The notes under the pieces are model-generated. The model was given only the letters and a program-made list of their open reading frames with translations. It was not told the origin of the DNA and did no database searches. Source: Nocardioides sp. SLBN-35 (GTDB taxonomy: Bacteria; Actinomycetota; Actinomycetes; Propionibacteriales; Nocardioidaceae). Taken from it: DNA of 64,000 nt. A program made the position numbers and the translations under genes. This document shows positions 16,537-25,762 of the stretch, piece by piece; position 1 is the first letter of the stretch, and the number at the start of each line of letters is the position of its first letter. The DNA lies in the NCBI RefSeq assembly GCF_006715725.1, contig NZ_VFNU01000001.1:992001-1056000 (forward strand). The letters are read 5' to 3'.

Positions 16537-17682
16537 TCAGTGGTCGAGGGTGCAGTCGCCGGCGGCGGCGCTGATGCAGGTCTGGATCTTCACGCCGTCG
16601 GGGTGGGTCTCCCCGGGGACGGCGACGGTGAGCTCGCCGGTGCGCAGGTCGCGCACGGCACCGGACTTCATGGGCAGCACGCAGCCCATGCAGATGCCCA
16701 TCCGGCAGCCGCTCGGCATCAGGACGCCGGCCGACTCGGCGGCGTCGAGGATCGGGACGGAGCCGTCGGTCTCCACGGTCGTGGCGGCGCTGCCGGCGAA
16801 GGTGAGCGTGCCTCCTTCGGCGTCGACGTCGACGACGGTCGGGCGGAACCGCTCGGTGTGCAGCGTGAGCCGGCGGTCGTCGTAGAACGCCTCGAGGCTG
16901 TCGAGCAGGCCCGCCGGACCGCAGGCGTACGCCGTGCGCTCGGCCAGGTCGGGGACCTCGGCCTCGAGGTCGTCGGTGGTGAGCAGGCCGTCGGTGTCGG
17001 TGTGCCGCTCGATCAGCCGCAGCCGGCCGGCCTCGGCGTGGGCGCGCAGCTCGGCGCCGAAGATGACCTCGTCACGCTTCATCGCGGAGTGCACGAGCAC
17101 GATGTCGTACGCCGCGCGGGCCTGTGCCTCGTCGCGGGAGTAGAGGTTGCGCAGCATCCCGATGACCGGGGTGATGCCGGAGCCGGCGGTGACCAGCAGC
17201 AGCTTCTGGGTGCGGCCGGCGGCGGGCGGGGTGAGGACGAAGTCGCCCTCGGCCTGCGCGAGCTGGATCATCTGGCCGGCGCGGGCCTCGCGCACGAGGT
17301 ACTGCGACACGGCGCCGTCGGGGATCGCCTTGACGGTGATCGAGATGTGGCCGTCCCGGCGTGGGCCGTGGGTCAGCGAGTAGGTGCGCCACAGGCGGAT
17401 GCCGTCGACGTCGACGCCGACGCGGACGTACTGGCCGGGGATGTGACCGGCCCAGTCCCGGCCGGGCTTGATCACCAGGGTCGCGGCGTCCTCGGTCTCC
17501 TTGGCGACCGAGACGATCCGGCCCTGGAGGCCGGCCGCGGCGCCGGGGCGCAGTGGGGCGAAGTGGTCGAGGAGGTCGTCGACGCTGAGCGGGGTCACCG
17601 CGGCGTCGAGGAGCGAGCGGAAGCCGGTGCGGAGGCGTCCGGTGCGGGCGGTCGCGTCGGGGGCGGCGGTCGTCGTACTCAC
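16537..17682 (-). CDS. Ferredoxin reductase-type electron donor for the desaturase
   Basis: 381 residues from GTG 17682. Domain order: FAD-binding barrel with RLWRTYSLTHGP (R-x-Y-S), NAD(P) domain with LLVTAGSGITPVIGMLR and YACGPAGLL, and a C-terminal 2Fe-2S plant-type ferredoxin domain with SGCRMGICMGC and a later QTCIS cysteine. This is the Rv3230c type of oxidoreductase that partners DesA3. It is first in the two-gene operon with the desaturase. The shared upstream region is divergent from a PucR-type regulator, the obvious candidate to control unsaturation. Confidence 0.9.
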   Translation of the reverse strand: MSTTTAAPDATARTGRLRTGFRSLLDAAVTPLSVDDLLDHFAPLRPGAAAGLQGRIVSVAKETEDAATLVIKPGRDWAGHIPGQYVRVGVDVDGIRLWRTYSLTHGPRRDGHISITVKAIPDGAVSQYLVREARAGQMIQLAQAEGDFVLTPPAAGRTQKLLLVTAGSGITPVIGMLRNLYSRDEAQARAAYDIVLVHSAMKRDEVIFGAELRAHAEAGRLRLIERHTDTDGLLTTDDLEAEVPDLAERTAYACGPAGLLDSLEAFYDDRRLTLHTERFRPTVVDVDAEGGTLTFAGSAATTVETDGSVPILDAAESAGVLMPSGCRMGICMGCVLPMKSGAVRDLRTGELTVAVPGETHPDGVKIQTCISAAAGDCTLDH

Positions 17683-17775
17683 ATCACTAGAGTCCCAGCC
17701 GGGAGCGCTAAACTCATGACCACAGCCGGTGAATCTGCTCGGTTGTTTTGTTCGCAGGGAATGAAGAAGGTGCCG

Positions 17776-18966
17776 ATGCCCCGTCGTGTGTTGCGCAGGC
17801 CCCGGGCCGGCGAGAGCGTTCTGCTCCCGCCCGAGACGGTCGTCGCGCTGCGCGGCGAGCTCGCCCGGGTCGCCGACGACGTCGTCGACCAGATCATCCG
17901 CGAGGTCCCGCCCTACGAGGACGCGTTCAGCGGGCCGATGGGCGAGACCATCCGCGGCGCGGTCCAGGTCGCCCTCGGCGGCTTCCTCTCCCTCATCAGC
18001 GACTCCCGGGGGCCGGACGCGCTGGCGCCGCGCTCCTCGGCGGTCGACGGCGCCTACCAGCTGGGGCGCGGCGAGGTCCGCAGCGGGCGTACGGCGGACG
18101 CGCTGCTGTCGGCGTACCGGATCGGGGCGCGGGTGTCCTGGCGGCACCTGTCGACCAAGGCGGTCGAGCAGGGCATCGACCCGGCGACGATGGCCTCCTT
18201 CGCCGAGCTGGTCTTCGCCTACATCGACGAGCTGTCCGCGGCGAGCGTCGCCGGGCACCGCGACGAGTCGGCCAGCGAGGGCCGGATCCGGCAGCGGATG
18301 GTGGAGCGGCTCGCCCGGCACCTGCTGACCGGCGCGCCCGAGGCGACGGTGCTCGCCTCGGCCGAGCGGGCCGAGTGGACGCCCCCGGCCACGCTGACCG
18401 CGGTGCTGGTGGCGGAGTCGCAGGCCGGGTCGCTGCTCCAGGTGCTGCGCCGCGGCACCCTGCTGACCACCGACCTGCCCGACCTCGACGGCGCGGCCCT
18501 GCTGATGGTCCCCGACGCCCACGACCGGCGGCGGGCGACCCTGCTCCGGGCGGTCGGCGACCGCGACGCGCTGGTCGGGCCGGCGCGGCCGTGGGTCGAC
18601 GTACGCGAGTCCTATGACCGCGCCGTCCGCGCCCGGGCGCTCGGCCTCACCGGCGACACCGAGCGACACCTCCCGCGGCTGGTGCTGACCGCCGACCCGC
18701 AGGCGCTGGCCGACCTGCGCGCCGGCGTCCTCGCGCCGCTCGACGAGCTGCGCCCGGCCGCAGCCGCGAAGCTGCGCGAGACCCTGCGCGCGTGGCTGCT
18801 GCACCAGGGGCGGCGCGACGACGTGGCGGCCGCCCTGTTCGTGCACCCGCAGACGATCCGGTACCGGATGACACAGGTGCGGGACCTGTTCGGCGACCGG
18901 TTGGAGGACCCCGATACCGTCCTTGCCCTGACCATTGCTCTCGGGGTCGAGGAGGTGAGCAGATGA
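17776..18966 (+). CDS. PucR/CdaR-type regulator with RsbRD-like N-terminus
   Basis: About 396 residues. ATG 17776 is chosen because AAGAAGG sits five bases before it; ATG 17761 is in frame and possible. The N-terminal 170 residues (VADDVVDQIIREVPPYEDAF..., GRTADALLSAYRIGARVSWRHLS) resemble the RsbRD/N-terminal sensor domain seen in many actinobacterial PucR proteins. The C-terminus LRETLRAWLLHQGRRDDVAAALFVHPQTIRYRMTQVRDLFG is the PucR-type helix-turn-helix. It is divergent from the desaturase/reductase operon, which it likely controls. Its TGA overlaps the start of the SGNH lipoprotein gene (ATGA). Confidence 0.85.
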   Translation: MPRRVLRRPRAGESVLLPPETVVALRGELARVADDVVDQIIREVPPYEDAFSGPMGETIRGAVQVALGGFLSLISDSRGPDALAPRSSAVDGAYQLGRGEVRSGRTADALLSAYRIGARVSWRHLSTKAVEQGIDPATMASFAELVFAYIDELSAASVAGHRDESASEGRIRQRMVERLARHLLTGAPEATVLASAERAEWTPPATLTAVLVAESQAGSLLQVLRRGTLLTTDLPDLDGAALLMVPDAHDRRRATLLRAVGDRDALVGPARPWVDVRESYDRAVRARALGLTGDTERHLPRLVLTADPQALADLRAGVLAPLDELRPAAAAKLRETLRAWLLHQGRRDDVAAALFVHPQTIRYRMTQVRDLFGDRLEDPDTVLALTIALGVEEVSR

Positions 18967-19829
18967 GGCGTGCCGCCTCGGTGCTGGTCGTGGCCGGCGT
19001 CCTGCTCGCCGGGTGCTCGGACCCGCCGGAGTCGAAGCTCGACCGCTCCTCCGCGGTGCCGAGCGGGTCGTCGTACGTCGCCCTGGGGGACTCCTACTCC
19101 GCGGGGCCGCGGCTGGCGCCGACCACGGGTGCGATCGGCTGTGAGCAGACCCGGGGCAACTACCCGCACCTGCTGGCCGCGCGGCTCGACCTGGAGCTCA
19201 CCGACGTCACCTGCGGCGGCGCGACGACAGCCGACCTGACGCAGTCGCAGACGCCGCCCAACGGCGACCCGGTGCCGCCTCAGCTCGACGCGCTGAGTCG
19301 ATCGACCGACCTGGTCACGATCGGCATGGGCGGCAACGACGGCAAGGTCTTCTCCGAGCTGGTGACGACCTGCGTCGGCAAGGCGGTCAAGGACCGTGGC
19401 GGGGCGCCGTGCACCGAGGAGGGCGCGTCCTTCCGCGCGAAGGTGGAGCGTCAGCTCGCCAAGCTCCCCACCCGGATGGGCGAGGCGCTCACGGCGATCC
19501 GGGAGCGGGCGCCGAAGGCGCGGATCGTCGTGGTCGGCTACCCCGCGGCCTTCCCGGAGCGCGGCACCTGCGACCTGCTGCCGCTCGCGCGCGGCGACTA
19601 CCCCTACGCCCGCGAGTTCGTCAGCCGGGTCAACGACGGCCTCGCCGCGGCGGCCGAGCAGGCGGGCGCGACGTACGTCGATGTCTGGGCCGCCACCGAC
19701 GGGCACGACATCTGCGCCAGCGATCCCTGGGTCGCCGGGGTGATCCCCGCGCAGTCCGGGCTGGAGTACCACCCGTACGCCCGGGAGCAGTCGGTCGTCA
19801 CCGACCTGCTGATCGACGCGCTGGGCTGA
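18963..19829 (+). CDS. SGNH/GDSL-family lipoprotein hydrolase
   Basis: 288 residues. The signal peptide RRAASVLVVAGVLLAGC ends in a lipobox (LAGC), so it is a predicted lipoprotein on the outer face of the membrane. Catalytic blocks are YVALGDSYSAGPR (Ser), CGGATTADL (Gly), TIGMGGNDG (Asn) and, at the C-terminus, EYHPYAREQ (His). These are the SGNH esterase/lipase blocks, as in secreted actinobacterial lipases. It overlaps the regulator gene upstream, so the lipid desaturation regulator and a surface esterase are likely co-transcribed. Confidence 0.9.
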   Translation: MRRAASVLVVAGVLLAGCSDPPESKLDRSSAVPSGSSYVALGDSYSAGPRLAPTTGAIGCEQTRGNYPHLLAARLDLELTDVTCGGATTADLTQSQTPPNGDPVPPQLDALSRSTDLVTIGMGGNDGKVFSELVTTCVGKAVKDRGGAPCTEEGASFRAKVERQLAKLPTRMGEALTAIRERAPKARIVVVGYPAAFPERGTCDLLPLARGDYPYAREFVSRVNDGLAAAAEQAGATYVDVWAATDGHDICASDPWVAGVIPAQSGLEYHPYAREQSVVTDLLIDALG

Positions 19830-19841
19830 TCCTCGCGCCTC

Positions 19842-20082
19842 GCCGACCCGGCAGAAAGTGGTCCCGAAAAGACGCCGACCCGGCAGATAGTGGTCCGGAA
19901 AAGACAGCGACCCGGCAGAAAGTGGTCCGTGATCGGGCACTTTCTGCCGGGTCGGCGTGTTCAGCAGGACCGTTCGAGCCGGGTCAACGTGTTCAGCGGG
20001 CCAGTTCGAGCCGGGTCGACGTGTTCAGCGGGCCAGTTCGAGCCGGGTCGGCGGGAACTCGGAGCCAGTTCGAGCCGGGTCA
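19842..20082. repeat. 32-bp-period palindromic array (copy 1)
   Basis: Three head-to-tail units with core CGACCCGGCAGAAAGTGGTC start at 19844, 19876 and 19908, an exact 32-bp period. They are followed by the same core inverted (CACTTTCTGCCGGGTCGGCG, 19938-19957), then by more inverted units of a variant, CAGTTCGAGCCGGGTC, whose GTGTTCAGC spacer recurs at 19957, 19989 and 20021, again 32 bp apart. Unit 3 and the first inverted unit form a 16-bp perfect hairpin. The last GGGTCA includes the stop codon (20080-20082) of the CoA-ester lyase gene. The gap 19830-20079 contains no gene. A related array is at 51681-51931. Confidence 0.85.
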
Positions 20083-20946
20083 GGCCTGGAGGGCCTGGAT
20101 CGCCTCGTGGATCGCGAGCGTGCGCTCGGCGGACTCGACGTGGAGGCTCTCGACCATCTTGCCGTTGTAGGTGACGACGCCGGCGCCCTTGTTGTCCTCC
20201 CAGGCCTGGATCAGGCCACGGGCGTCCTCGACGGCCTGCTCGCTCGGGGCGAAGCCGCTGTTGGCGCCCTCGACCTGGCCGGGGTGGATCAGGGTCTTGC
20301 CGTCGAAGCCCATCTGGCGTCCCTGCTCGACCTCGGCGAGGAAGCCGTCGGTGTTCTTCACGTCGTTGTAGACGCCGTCGATGATCACGATGCCGGCGGC
20401 GCGGGCGGCGAGCAGGGCCAGGCCGAGGCCGGTGATCACGGGGGCGCGGCCGGGCACGTGCTCGGCGTACAGCTCCTTGACGAGGTCGTTGGTGCCCATC
20501 ACGAAGCCGGTGAGGCGCTCGGACGCGGTGGCGATCGAGAGCGCGTTGAGCATGCCGATCGGGGTCTCGACCATCGCCCACAGCTTCGTCCGCTCGGGCG
20601 CGCCGGCCGCGGCGAGGGCGTCGACGAGCTCGAGGACCTCCTCGGCGGAGTTCACCTTGGGGACCAGGACGACGTCGGGGCCGGCCTCCGCGGCGGCGCG
20701 GATGTCGTCGGCGTGCCACTCGGTGCCGATGCCGTTGACCCGGATGATGAGGTGGCGCTCGCCGTACTCACCGGACCGGACGGCGGCCGCGGCGGCGTTG
20801 CGGGCCTCCGGCTTGGCGTCCGGGGCGACGGCGTCCTCGAGGTCGAAGATGATCGCGTCGGCGGGCAGCGTCTTCGCCTTCTCCAGCGCCCGCTCGTTGG
20901 AGCTGGGCATGTAGAGGACGGAGCGCAGGGGCTTGAACTCGGACAT
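20080..20946 (-). CDS. CoA-ester lyase, CitE/HpcH-HpaI family
   Basis: 288 residues, TIM-barrel: RSVLYMPSSNERALEKA at the start, AIIFDLEDAVAPDAKPEAR (metal-binding acidic residues), RVNGIGTEWHADDI, WAMVETPIGMLNA, and GKTLIHPGQVEGANSGFAPSE at the C-terminus. It is of the citrate-lyase-beta/malyl-CoA thioesterase type. Its start overlaps the stop of the larger malyl-CoA-lyase-like gene by one base (TGATG), so both proteins are probably made together. It may split malyl-CoA or a related 3-hydroxyacyl-CoA ester, or act as its thioesterase; the reaction is not proven by sequence. Confidence 0.85.
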   Translation of the reverse strand: MSEFKPLRSVLYMPSSNERALEKAKTLPADAIIFDLEDAVAPDAKPEARNAAAAAVRSGEYGERHLIIRVNGIGTEWHADDIRAAAEAGPDVVLVPKVNSAEEVLELVDALAAAGAPERTKLWAMVETPIGMLNALSIATASERLTGFVMGTNDLVKELYAEHVPGRAPVITGLGLALLAARAAGIVIIDGVYNDVKNTDGFLAEVEQGRQMGFDGKTLIHPGQVEGANSGFAPSEQAVEDARGLIQAWEDNKGAGVVTYNGKMVESLHVESAERTLAIHEAIQALQA

Positions 20947-22031
20947 CAGGCGGTCACCTCGATCGCGTCGTACTGGGCCTTGAGGACGGGGTCGATCGCG
21001 GCCAGCTCCTCGGCCAGCTCGACGAGGACCAGGCACTGCTTGAGGGAGGCGTCGTCCTCCATCTTGCCGTCGATCATGACCGCGCCGGTGCCGTCGCCCA
21101 TGGCGGCGACCACGCGGCGGGCGTGGGCGATGTCCTCGACGCTGGGGGAGAAGACCCGGTTGGCGATCTCGATCTGGACCGGGTGCAGCGACCAGGCGCC
21201 GACGCAGCCGAGCAGGAAGGCGTTGCGGAACTGGTCCTCGCAGGCGACGGTGTCCTTGATGTCGCCGAACGGGCCCCAGTACGGGTAGATCCCGTGGGTC
21301 GCGCAGGCGTCGACCATCTTGGCCATCGTGTAGTGCCACAGGTCCTGCTGGAAGCGGAACCGGTCGGCGTCGTACTGGTAGGCGCCGTCGGCGTCGCGCG
21401 GCGCGTCCTCCCGCACGAGGTAGCCGGGGTGGCCGCCGCCGACGCGGGTGGTCTTCATCTTGCGGTCCGCCGCGAGGTCGGCCGGACCGAGCGAGAGACC
21501 CTGCATGCGCGGCGAGGCGCCGCAGATCTCCTCGACGTTGGCCACGCCGCGCGCGGTCTCGAGGATCGCGTGGATCAGGATCGGCCTGGTGATGCCGGCC
21601 TTGGCCTCGAGCTGGGCCAGGATCCGGTCGACGTAGTGGATGTCCTCGGCGCCCTGCACCTTCGGGACCATGATCACGTCGAGCTTCTCGCCGATCGCGG
21701 GGACCAGCGTGGTGAGGTCGTCGAGCACCCAGGGGCTGTCGAGGGCGTTGATGCGTGTCCACAGCTGGGTCGGGCCGAAGTCGGTGTCCTGCGCGATCCT
21801 GACCAGGCCCTCGCGCGCGGCGACCTTGTTGTCGGCCTTGATGGCGTCCTCGAGGTTGCCCAGCAGTACGTCGACCGTGCCGACCATCGCGGGGATCTTC
21901 GCGGCCATCTTCTCGTTGCTGGGATCGAAGAAGTGGATCGCGCGACTCGGGCGGGCGGGGATCTCGCGGAGGGGCAGCGGGGCCCCGACGGCGAGCGGGC
22001 GGAAGAAGTCCTTGGCGCTCTTGTGGCTCAC
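20946..22031 (-). CDS. Malyl-CoA / beta-methylmalyl-CoA lyase-like protein
   Basis: 361 residues from GTG 22031 ([16 protein letters not shown]). It belongs to the same aldolase superfamily as its neighbour but is longer. Motifs include [68 protein letters not shown] and [18 protein letters not shown]. The [13 protein letters not shown] and [10 protein letters not shown] blocks resemble L-malyl-CoA/beta-methylmalyl-CoA lyases of the ethylmalonyl-CoA pathway, which cleave to glyoxylate plus acetyl- or propionyl-CoA. No other gene of that pathway is in the window. It is the first gene of the pair. Confidence 0.8.
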   Translation of the reverse strand: MSHKSAKDFFRPLAVGAPLPLREIPARPSRAIHFFDPSNEKMAAKIPAMVGTVDVLLGNLEDAIKADNKVAAREGLVRIAQDTDFGPTQLWTRINALDSPWVLDDLTTLVPAIGEKLDVIMVPKVQGAEDIHYVDRILAQLEAKAGITRPILIHAILETARGVANVEEICGASPRMQGLSLGPADLAADRKMKTTRVGGGHPGYLVREDAPRDADGAYQYDADRFRFQQDLWHYTMAKMVDACATHGIYPYWGPFGDIKDTVACEDQFRNAFLLGCVGAWSLHPVQIEIANRVFSPSVEDIAHARRVVAAMGDGTGAVMIDGKMEDDASLKQCLVLVELAEELAAIDPVLKAQYDAIEVTA

Positions 22032-22068
22032 GTTTGGACAAACTACCGGCGAGTCACCCTGTCCGGGT

Positions 22069-22524
22069 ATGACGGATGTCTCGCGAGATGGCGGTGCCGG
22101 GCGTGGCCGGGCGTGGTGGAGCACGGTGCTGGTCGTCGTGCTGCTGCACGCGACCGCCCTGGGGATCCTCCTCGGTTGGGTGGCGACCTACTTCGACCGC
22201 CTCGACGAGCGCTGCCCGTGGTACGACGACGAGGGCACCATGGCGGCGCCCCGCTCCCTGCAGGGCCGGCTGGTCTGCGGCGACTCGGGAGTCTCGGAGA
22301 CCTACTGGATCGTGGTGATGGGCGTCATCGCCGTGGGCGCTCTCGCCGCCCTGTCGTTCTGGCTGGTCCGCCGCACGCCCCTGGCCGTGGTGGCGGTGCT
22401 GCTGACGGCGCTGGTGCCGGTCGGCATGGCCGAGGTCTCGCTGCGGCTGGAGGACAGCTGCTCCAAGGCGCAGTGGAAGCAGTACGGCAAGGAGGGCTGT
22501 GAGCAGGACCGCGAGCTGCGCTGA
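22069..22524 (+). CDS. Small membrane protein of unknown function
   Basis: 151 residues. Three hydrophobic segments can be seen: about 18-40 ([21 protein letters not shown]), 78-98 ([21 protein letters not shown]) and 102-118 ([17 protein letters not shown]). The loop between the first two has two cysteines (ERCPW, RLVCGD), and the tail has two more (DSCSK, EGCEQ), suggesting outward-facing disulphides. No family recognised. It is divergent from the lyase pair, with 37 bp between the starts. Confidence 0.6.
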   Translation: MTDVSRDGGAGRGRAWWSTVLVVVLLHATALGILLGWVATYFDRLDERCPWYDDEGTMAAPRSLQGRLVCGDSGVSETYWIVVMGVIAVGALAALSFWLVRRTPLAVVAVLLTALVPVGMAEVSLRLEDSCSKAQWKQYGKEGCEQDRELR

Positions 22525-22527
22525 GGC

Positions 22528-23001
22528 TCAGCGCCGCCACCAGCGACGCCGGCGCTCCGGTGCCGGGGCCGCGGGCGCCGTACGCCGGCGGGCGGCGCGC
22601 CGCTCGTGCCAGCCGGCGAGCGTCTCGTCGACGTCGCGCGGCATGGTGATCAGCGGCGGTCCGTCGACCGGGGTGTAGCGGGCGCGCAGGACGCGGGCGT
22701 TGAAGTCCTCGACGAAGGTGCGCGCCTCGCGCTCCGAGCCGAGCCGGTCGAGGGCGGCCTCGAGCTCGGCGTCGTCCTTGCGGAGCTGGAGGGCGGGCGG
22801 GAGCACGGTGATGTGCTCGCGCTCGACCAGGCGCTTGACCCACCAGTCGGGGTCGTGGGTGGCGCCGAGGTCGGGGATCGGCTTCCCGGCGCCGGGGAGG
22901 TCGTCGAAGTCGCCGCGCTCCATGGCCTGGCGCACCTGGAGGTCGACCCAGGTCTGCTGCTGCTCGATCCGGGCCTTGCGCGCCTTGCCCTCCTCGTCCA
23001 C
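22528..23001 (-). CDS. DUF1992 (DnaJ-C28-like) domain protein
   Basis: 157 residues from a GTG (VDEEGKARKARIEQQQTW). The block ERGDFDDLPGAGKPIPDLGATHDPDWWVKRLVEREHI is the conserved DUF1992 motif, the C-terminal part of DNAJC28-like proteins in eukaryotes and a free-standing small protein in bacteria. The tail is arginine-rich (RRTAPAAPAPERRRRWWRR). It lacks a J-domain. Function unknown. Convergent with the membrane protein gene upstream, with 3 bp between the stops. Confidence 0.8.
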   Translation of the reverse strand: MDEEGKARKARIEQQQTWVDLQVRQAMERGDFDDLPGAGKPIPDLGATHDPDWWVKRLVEREHITVLPPALQLRKDDAELEAALDRLGSEREARTFVEDFNARVLRARYTPVDGPPLITMPRDVDETLAGWHERRAARRRTAPAAPAPERRRRWWRR

Positions 23002-23059
23002 GACTCCAGTGTGCCCCGCCCCCCTTGCCGCCCCGCCGAGTGCGGAGGATGGTGGAGAC

Positions 23060-23245
23060 ATGCACGCGAGCGTGGGAGATCGCCTGGTCGTGGAGGCGCA
23101 CACCGACTCGACGCACCGGCGCGAGGCGGAGGTGCTCGAGGTGCGGGGACAGGACGGCGGGCCGCCGTACCTCGTCCGATGGGAGGACGGGCACGAGTCG
23201 CTCGCCTTCCCGGGGCCGGACGCGCACGTCGTACCCCGCTCCTGA
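23060..23245 (+). CDS. DUF1918 small protein
   Basis: 61 residues starting MHASVGDRLVVEAHT, continuing REAEVLEVRGQDGGPPYLVRWEDGHESLAFPGPDAHV. This is the complete DUF1918 domain, a small barrel-like protein that is very widespread in actinobacteria. The GxPPYxVRWxDGHExLxFPGPD block is diagnostic. Function unknown. A GGTGGAG precedes the ATG. It is divergent from the DUF1992 gene. Confidence 0.9.
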   Translation: MHASVGDRLVVEAHTDSTHRREAEVLEVRGQDGGPPYLVRWEDGHESLAFPGPDAHVVPRS

Positions 23246-23258
23246 GTCAGGCGGGCAT

Positions 23259-24074
23259 TCAGGCAGGCCGCAGGAAGTCCGCGACCAGCGGCGCCAGCGT
23301 GTCCGCGCTGGTGACCAGGCCGAGATGCCCGTCCGGGTAGACGTGCAGCCGCGCGTCCGGCAGCAGCGCGCGCATGATCCGTGCGTTGACCAGCGGGATG
23401 ATCGGGTCGTCGTCGCCGGCGAGGATCAGCGTGGGCTGCCGGATGAACGGCAGGCCGGGCAGGCTGGACCAGCCGGCGCCGGCGAGCAGCTGGAGCAGGT
23501 AGCCGCGGCGCGAGCCGACCCGGGAGTGCGCGTGCATGAGGCGGCGTACGTCGTCGGGGCGGTCGCGCATCTGACCCCCGTACAGCTCGGCGGCGACCTG
23601 GACGGCGTAGTCGGCGTCGCGGTAGCGCTGCGGCGTGACCATCTTGCGCAGCACCGCGGGCGGGGCCGGGACCATCAGCGAGCCGGTGGCGGTGCTGACC
23701 AGGACCAGGCGCCGGCAGCGGCGGGGCTGCTGGAAGGCGATCTGCTGGGCGAGTCCGCCGCCCCAGGAGATGCCGAGGACGTCGTACTGCTCGAACCCGA
23801 GCTGCCGCATCATCGCGCCGACACCGAGCGTGAGCAACGCGAAGTTGTAGGGCAGCTTGGGGTTGGGGGACCCGCCGACGCCGGGTACGTCGAAGCGCAC
23901 GACCCCGATGCGGGGGTCGAGCGCGTCGACGAACGGCTGGAGCAGGTCGAGGCTGGCGCCGATGCCGTTGCACAGCAGCAGGGGTGGGCCGGGCTCGGTG
24001 CCGGGGCGTACGGCGGCCCGGATCTCGTGGCCGAGGACGGTGAGCTGGCGCAGCTCCAAGGCGGGTGACCTCAC
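23259..24074 (-). CDS. phaZ: Intracellular poly(3-hydroxyalkanoate) depolymerase, alpha/beta hydrolase
   Basis: 271 residues from GTG 24074. Alpha/beta-hydrolase fold with nucleophile elbow GISWGGG (Ser103), an oxyanion-region CNGIGASLDLL near residue 36, LAGDDDPIIPL (acid) and YPDGHLGLV (His). The match to the medium-chain intracellular PHA depolymerase type, and the 4-nt GTGA overlap with phaC upstream, make this the mobilising enzyme for the stored polymer, releasing 3-hydroxyacid monomers. An alternative would be an unrelated esterase, but the context argues against it. Confidence 0.85.
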   Translation of the reverse strand: MRSPALELRQLTVLGHEIRAAVRPGTEPGPPLLLCNGIGASLDLLQPFVDALDPRIGVVRFDVPGVGGSPNPKLPYNFALLTLGVGAMMRQLGFEQYDVLGISWGGGLAQQIAFQQPRRCRRLVLVSTATGSLMVPAPPAVLRKMVTPQRYRDADYAVQVAAELYGGQMRDRPDDVRRLMHAHSRVGSRRGYLLQLLAGAGWSSLPGLPFIRQPTLILAGDDDPIIPLVNARIMRALLPDARLHVYPDGHLGLVTSADTLAPLVADFLRPA

Positions 24075-25762
24075 TTGTCGAAGACGTAGGTGCCGGGGGC
24101 CTCGGCCAGCGGCTGCAGCCGGGTCGAGCCCATCTCCTCGGGGGCGGGCTTGAGCTCGCCGCACCGCTCGTCCAGCCACTGCGCGACGTCGTTCCACCAC
24201 GAGCCCTGGTGGGTCTCGGCGCCGGTCAGCCACGCCTTCGCGTCGGGGCCGTGCTCGTCGTTGGTGTGGAAGGTCGCCTTCGGGTTGCCCGGCGGGTTCA
24301 CCAGTGCGGCGATGTGGCCGCTGGTGGACAGGATGAACCGGGTCCTCCCACCGAGGAGCTGGGTGGTCCGGTAGCAGTTCTCCCACGGCGTGATGTGGTC
24401 GGCGATGCCCGCGACGATGTAGCTGTCGACGGTGACCTTGCCGAGGTCGATGGGCTGCCCCAGCACGGTGAGGGCGCCGGCCCGGGTGAGCTGGTTCTCG
24501 ACCGCCATGTCGACGAAGTCGGCGTGCAGGCCCGCGGACATCCGGGTCGTGTCGGCGTTCCAGAACAGGATGTCGAACGCCGGGGGCCTCTTGCCGAGCA
24601 GGTAGTTGTTGACCCAGTAGTTCCAGATCAGGTCGCTGGGCCGCAGCCACGCGAACACCTCGGCCAGCGACCGCCCGTCGAGGAAGCCCTTCTGGGCCGA
24701 GCGGGCCTTGGCCAGTGCGGCCATCCGCGGGTCGCTGAGCGCGCCGACGGTGCCGGCGTCGTGGTTGTCGATCACGGTCACCGCGAGCACGACGCCCGCG
24801 AGGCGGTCCTGACGGCCGATGCCGGCGAGGTACGCCGCGGTGATGCTCGCGAGGATGCCGCCGGAGCAGATGCCCGCGAGCACCGTCTGCGCGTTGCCGG
24901 TGATCTCCTCCACCGCGTCGAGCGCCTCGAGGATCGAGCCGACGTACGTGTCGAAGTCCCAGCCGGAGTGCCGGGTGTCCGGGTTGCGCCACGAGATGAC
25001 GAACATCTGGCGGCTGTTCTGCGTGCTGAACTCGACCAGGCTGCGGCCCGGTGACAGGTCGATCGCGTAGAACTTGTTGATCGTCGGCGGCACGATCATC
25101 ACCGGCACCTCGTGCACCTCGTCGCACTGCGGCACGTACTGGATCAGCTCCAGGACCTCGTTGCGGAACACCACTGCTCCCGGTGTCGCGGCGATGTTCT
25201 CGCCCAGGACGAAGCCGGACGTGTCGACCATCTCGGGCACCCGCGGCGAGGAGGCGAGGTCCTTGACCAGCTGCGTGCCGCCGCGGACCAGGCTCAGCCC
25301 GGCGGTGTCGATGACCGCCTTCGCGGAGGCGGGGTTGACCAGCGGCACGTTGCTCGGCGCCAGCGCCTCGACCAGGTTCTCCACCATGAACCGGACCCGC
25401 TTGCGGTCGCGCGGGTCGAGGTCGGCGTCCTCGACGAGCTGGTCGACGGTGCGCCCGCTCGCGAGGTAGACCTGCACCAGGCGGCGCAGCAGCGGGTTCT
25501 CGGTCCAGCCCGGGTCGGTGAACCGGCGGTCGCCGCGCGTGGGGGTGACGTCCGACGTACCGACGACGACCTTGGCGGTCTCGCCGGCCAGGGCGCCGAG
25601 GCGGCGGGCGGTCTTCCGCGGACGGCGGGCGAGGGAGACGGCCCACCGGGCGGTGGACATGTCGGGCAGGAAGCGGCGGACCGGGCCGAGGGCGGCGTCG
25701 ACGAGGAGTACGTCGAGGGGAGCGGCGGCGTCGGCCAGGCGGGTGGTGGTCGAGGAGCTCAT
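24071..25762 (-). CDS. phaC: Polyhydroxyalkanoate synthase
   Basis: 563 residues. Two-part PHA synthase: an N-terminal domain ([22 protein letters not shown]...) and an alpha/beta-hydrolase catalytic domain. The lipase-like box is GICSGG with the nucleophile Cys299; the acid is Asp455 (GIADHITPW) and the base His483 (STSGHIAAL). It polymerises 3-hydroxyacyl-CoA to storage polyester at granule surfaces. Length and an apparently complete protein without a phaE/phaR neighbour point to a class I/II type enzyme. It overlaps phaZ downstream and is divergent from a PucR-type regulator. Confidence 0.93.
   Translation of the reverse strand: MSSSTTTRLADAAAPLDVLLVDAALGPVRRFLPDMSTARWAVSLARRPRKTARRLGALAGETAKVVVGTSDVTPTRGDRRFTDPGWTENPLLRRLVQVYLASGRTVDQLVEDADLDPRDRKRVRFMVENLVEALAPSNVPLVNPASAKAVIDTAGLSLVRGGTQLVKDLASSPRVPEMVDTSGFVLGENIAATPGAVVFRNEVLELIQYVPQCDEVHEVPVMIVPPTINKFYAIDLSPGRSLVEFSTQNSRQMFVISWRNPDTRHSGWDFDTYVGSILEALDAVEEITGNAQTVLAGICSGGILASITAAYLAGIGRQDRLAGVVLAVTVIDNHDAGTVGALSDPRMAALAKARSAQKGFLDGRSLAEVFAWLRPSDLIWNYWVNNYLLGKRPPAFDILFWNADTTRMSAGLHADFVDMAVENQLTRAGALTVLGQPIDLGKVTVDSYIVAGIADHITPWENCYRTTQLLGGRTRFILSTSGHIAALVNPPGNPKATFHTNDEHGPDAKAWLTGAETHQGSWWNDVAQWLDERCGELKPAPEEMGSTRLQPLAEAPGTYVFDK

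Noticed and set aside
16090..17760. The long plus-strand open frame leading into the PucR-type regulator
   Set aside because: The part before about 17761 is antisense to the reductase and desaturase genes and has no domain; only the part from 17761/17776 matches a PucR-type protein.
19842..20082. CRISPR array interpretation of the 32-bp-period repeats
   Set aside because: Repeats plus spacer total only 32 bp, spacers of 11-12 bp are too short, half of the units are inverted, and no cas gene is present.
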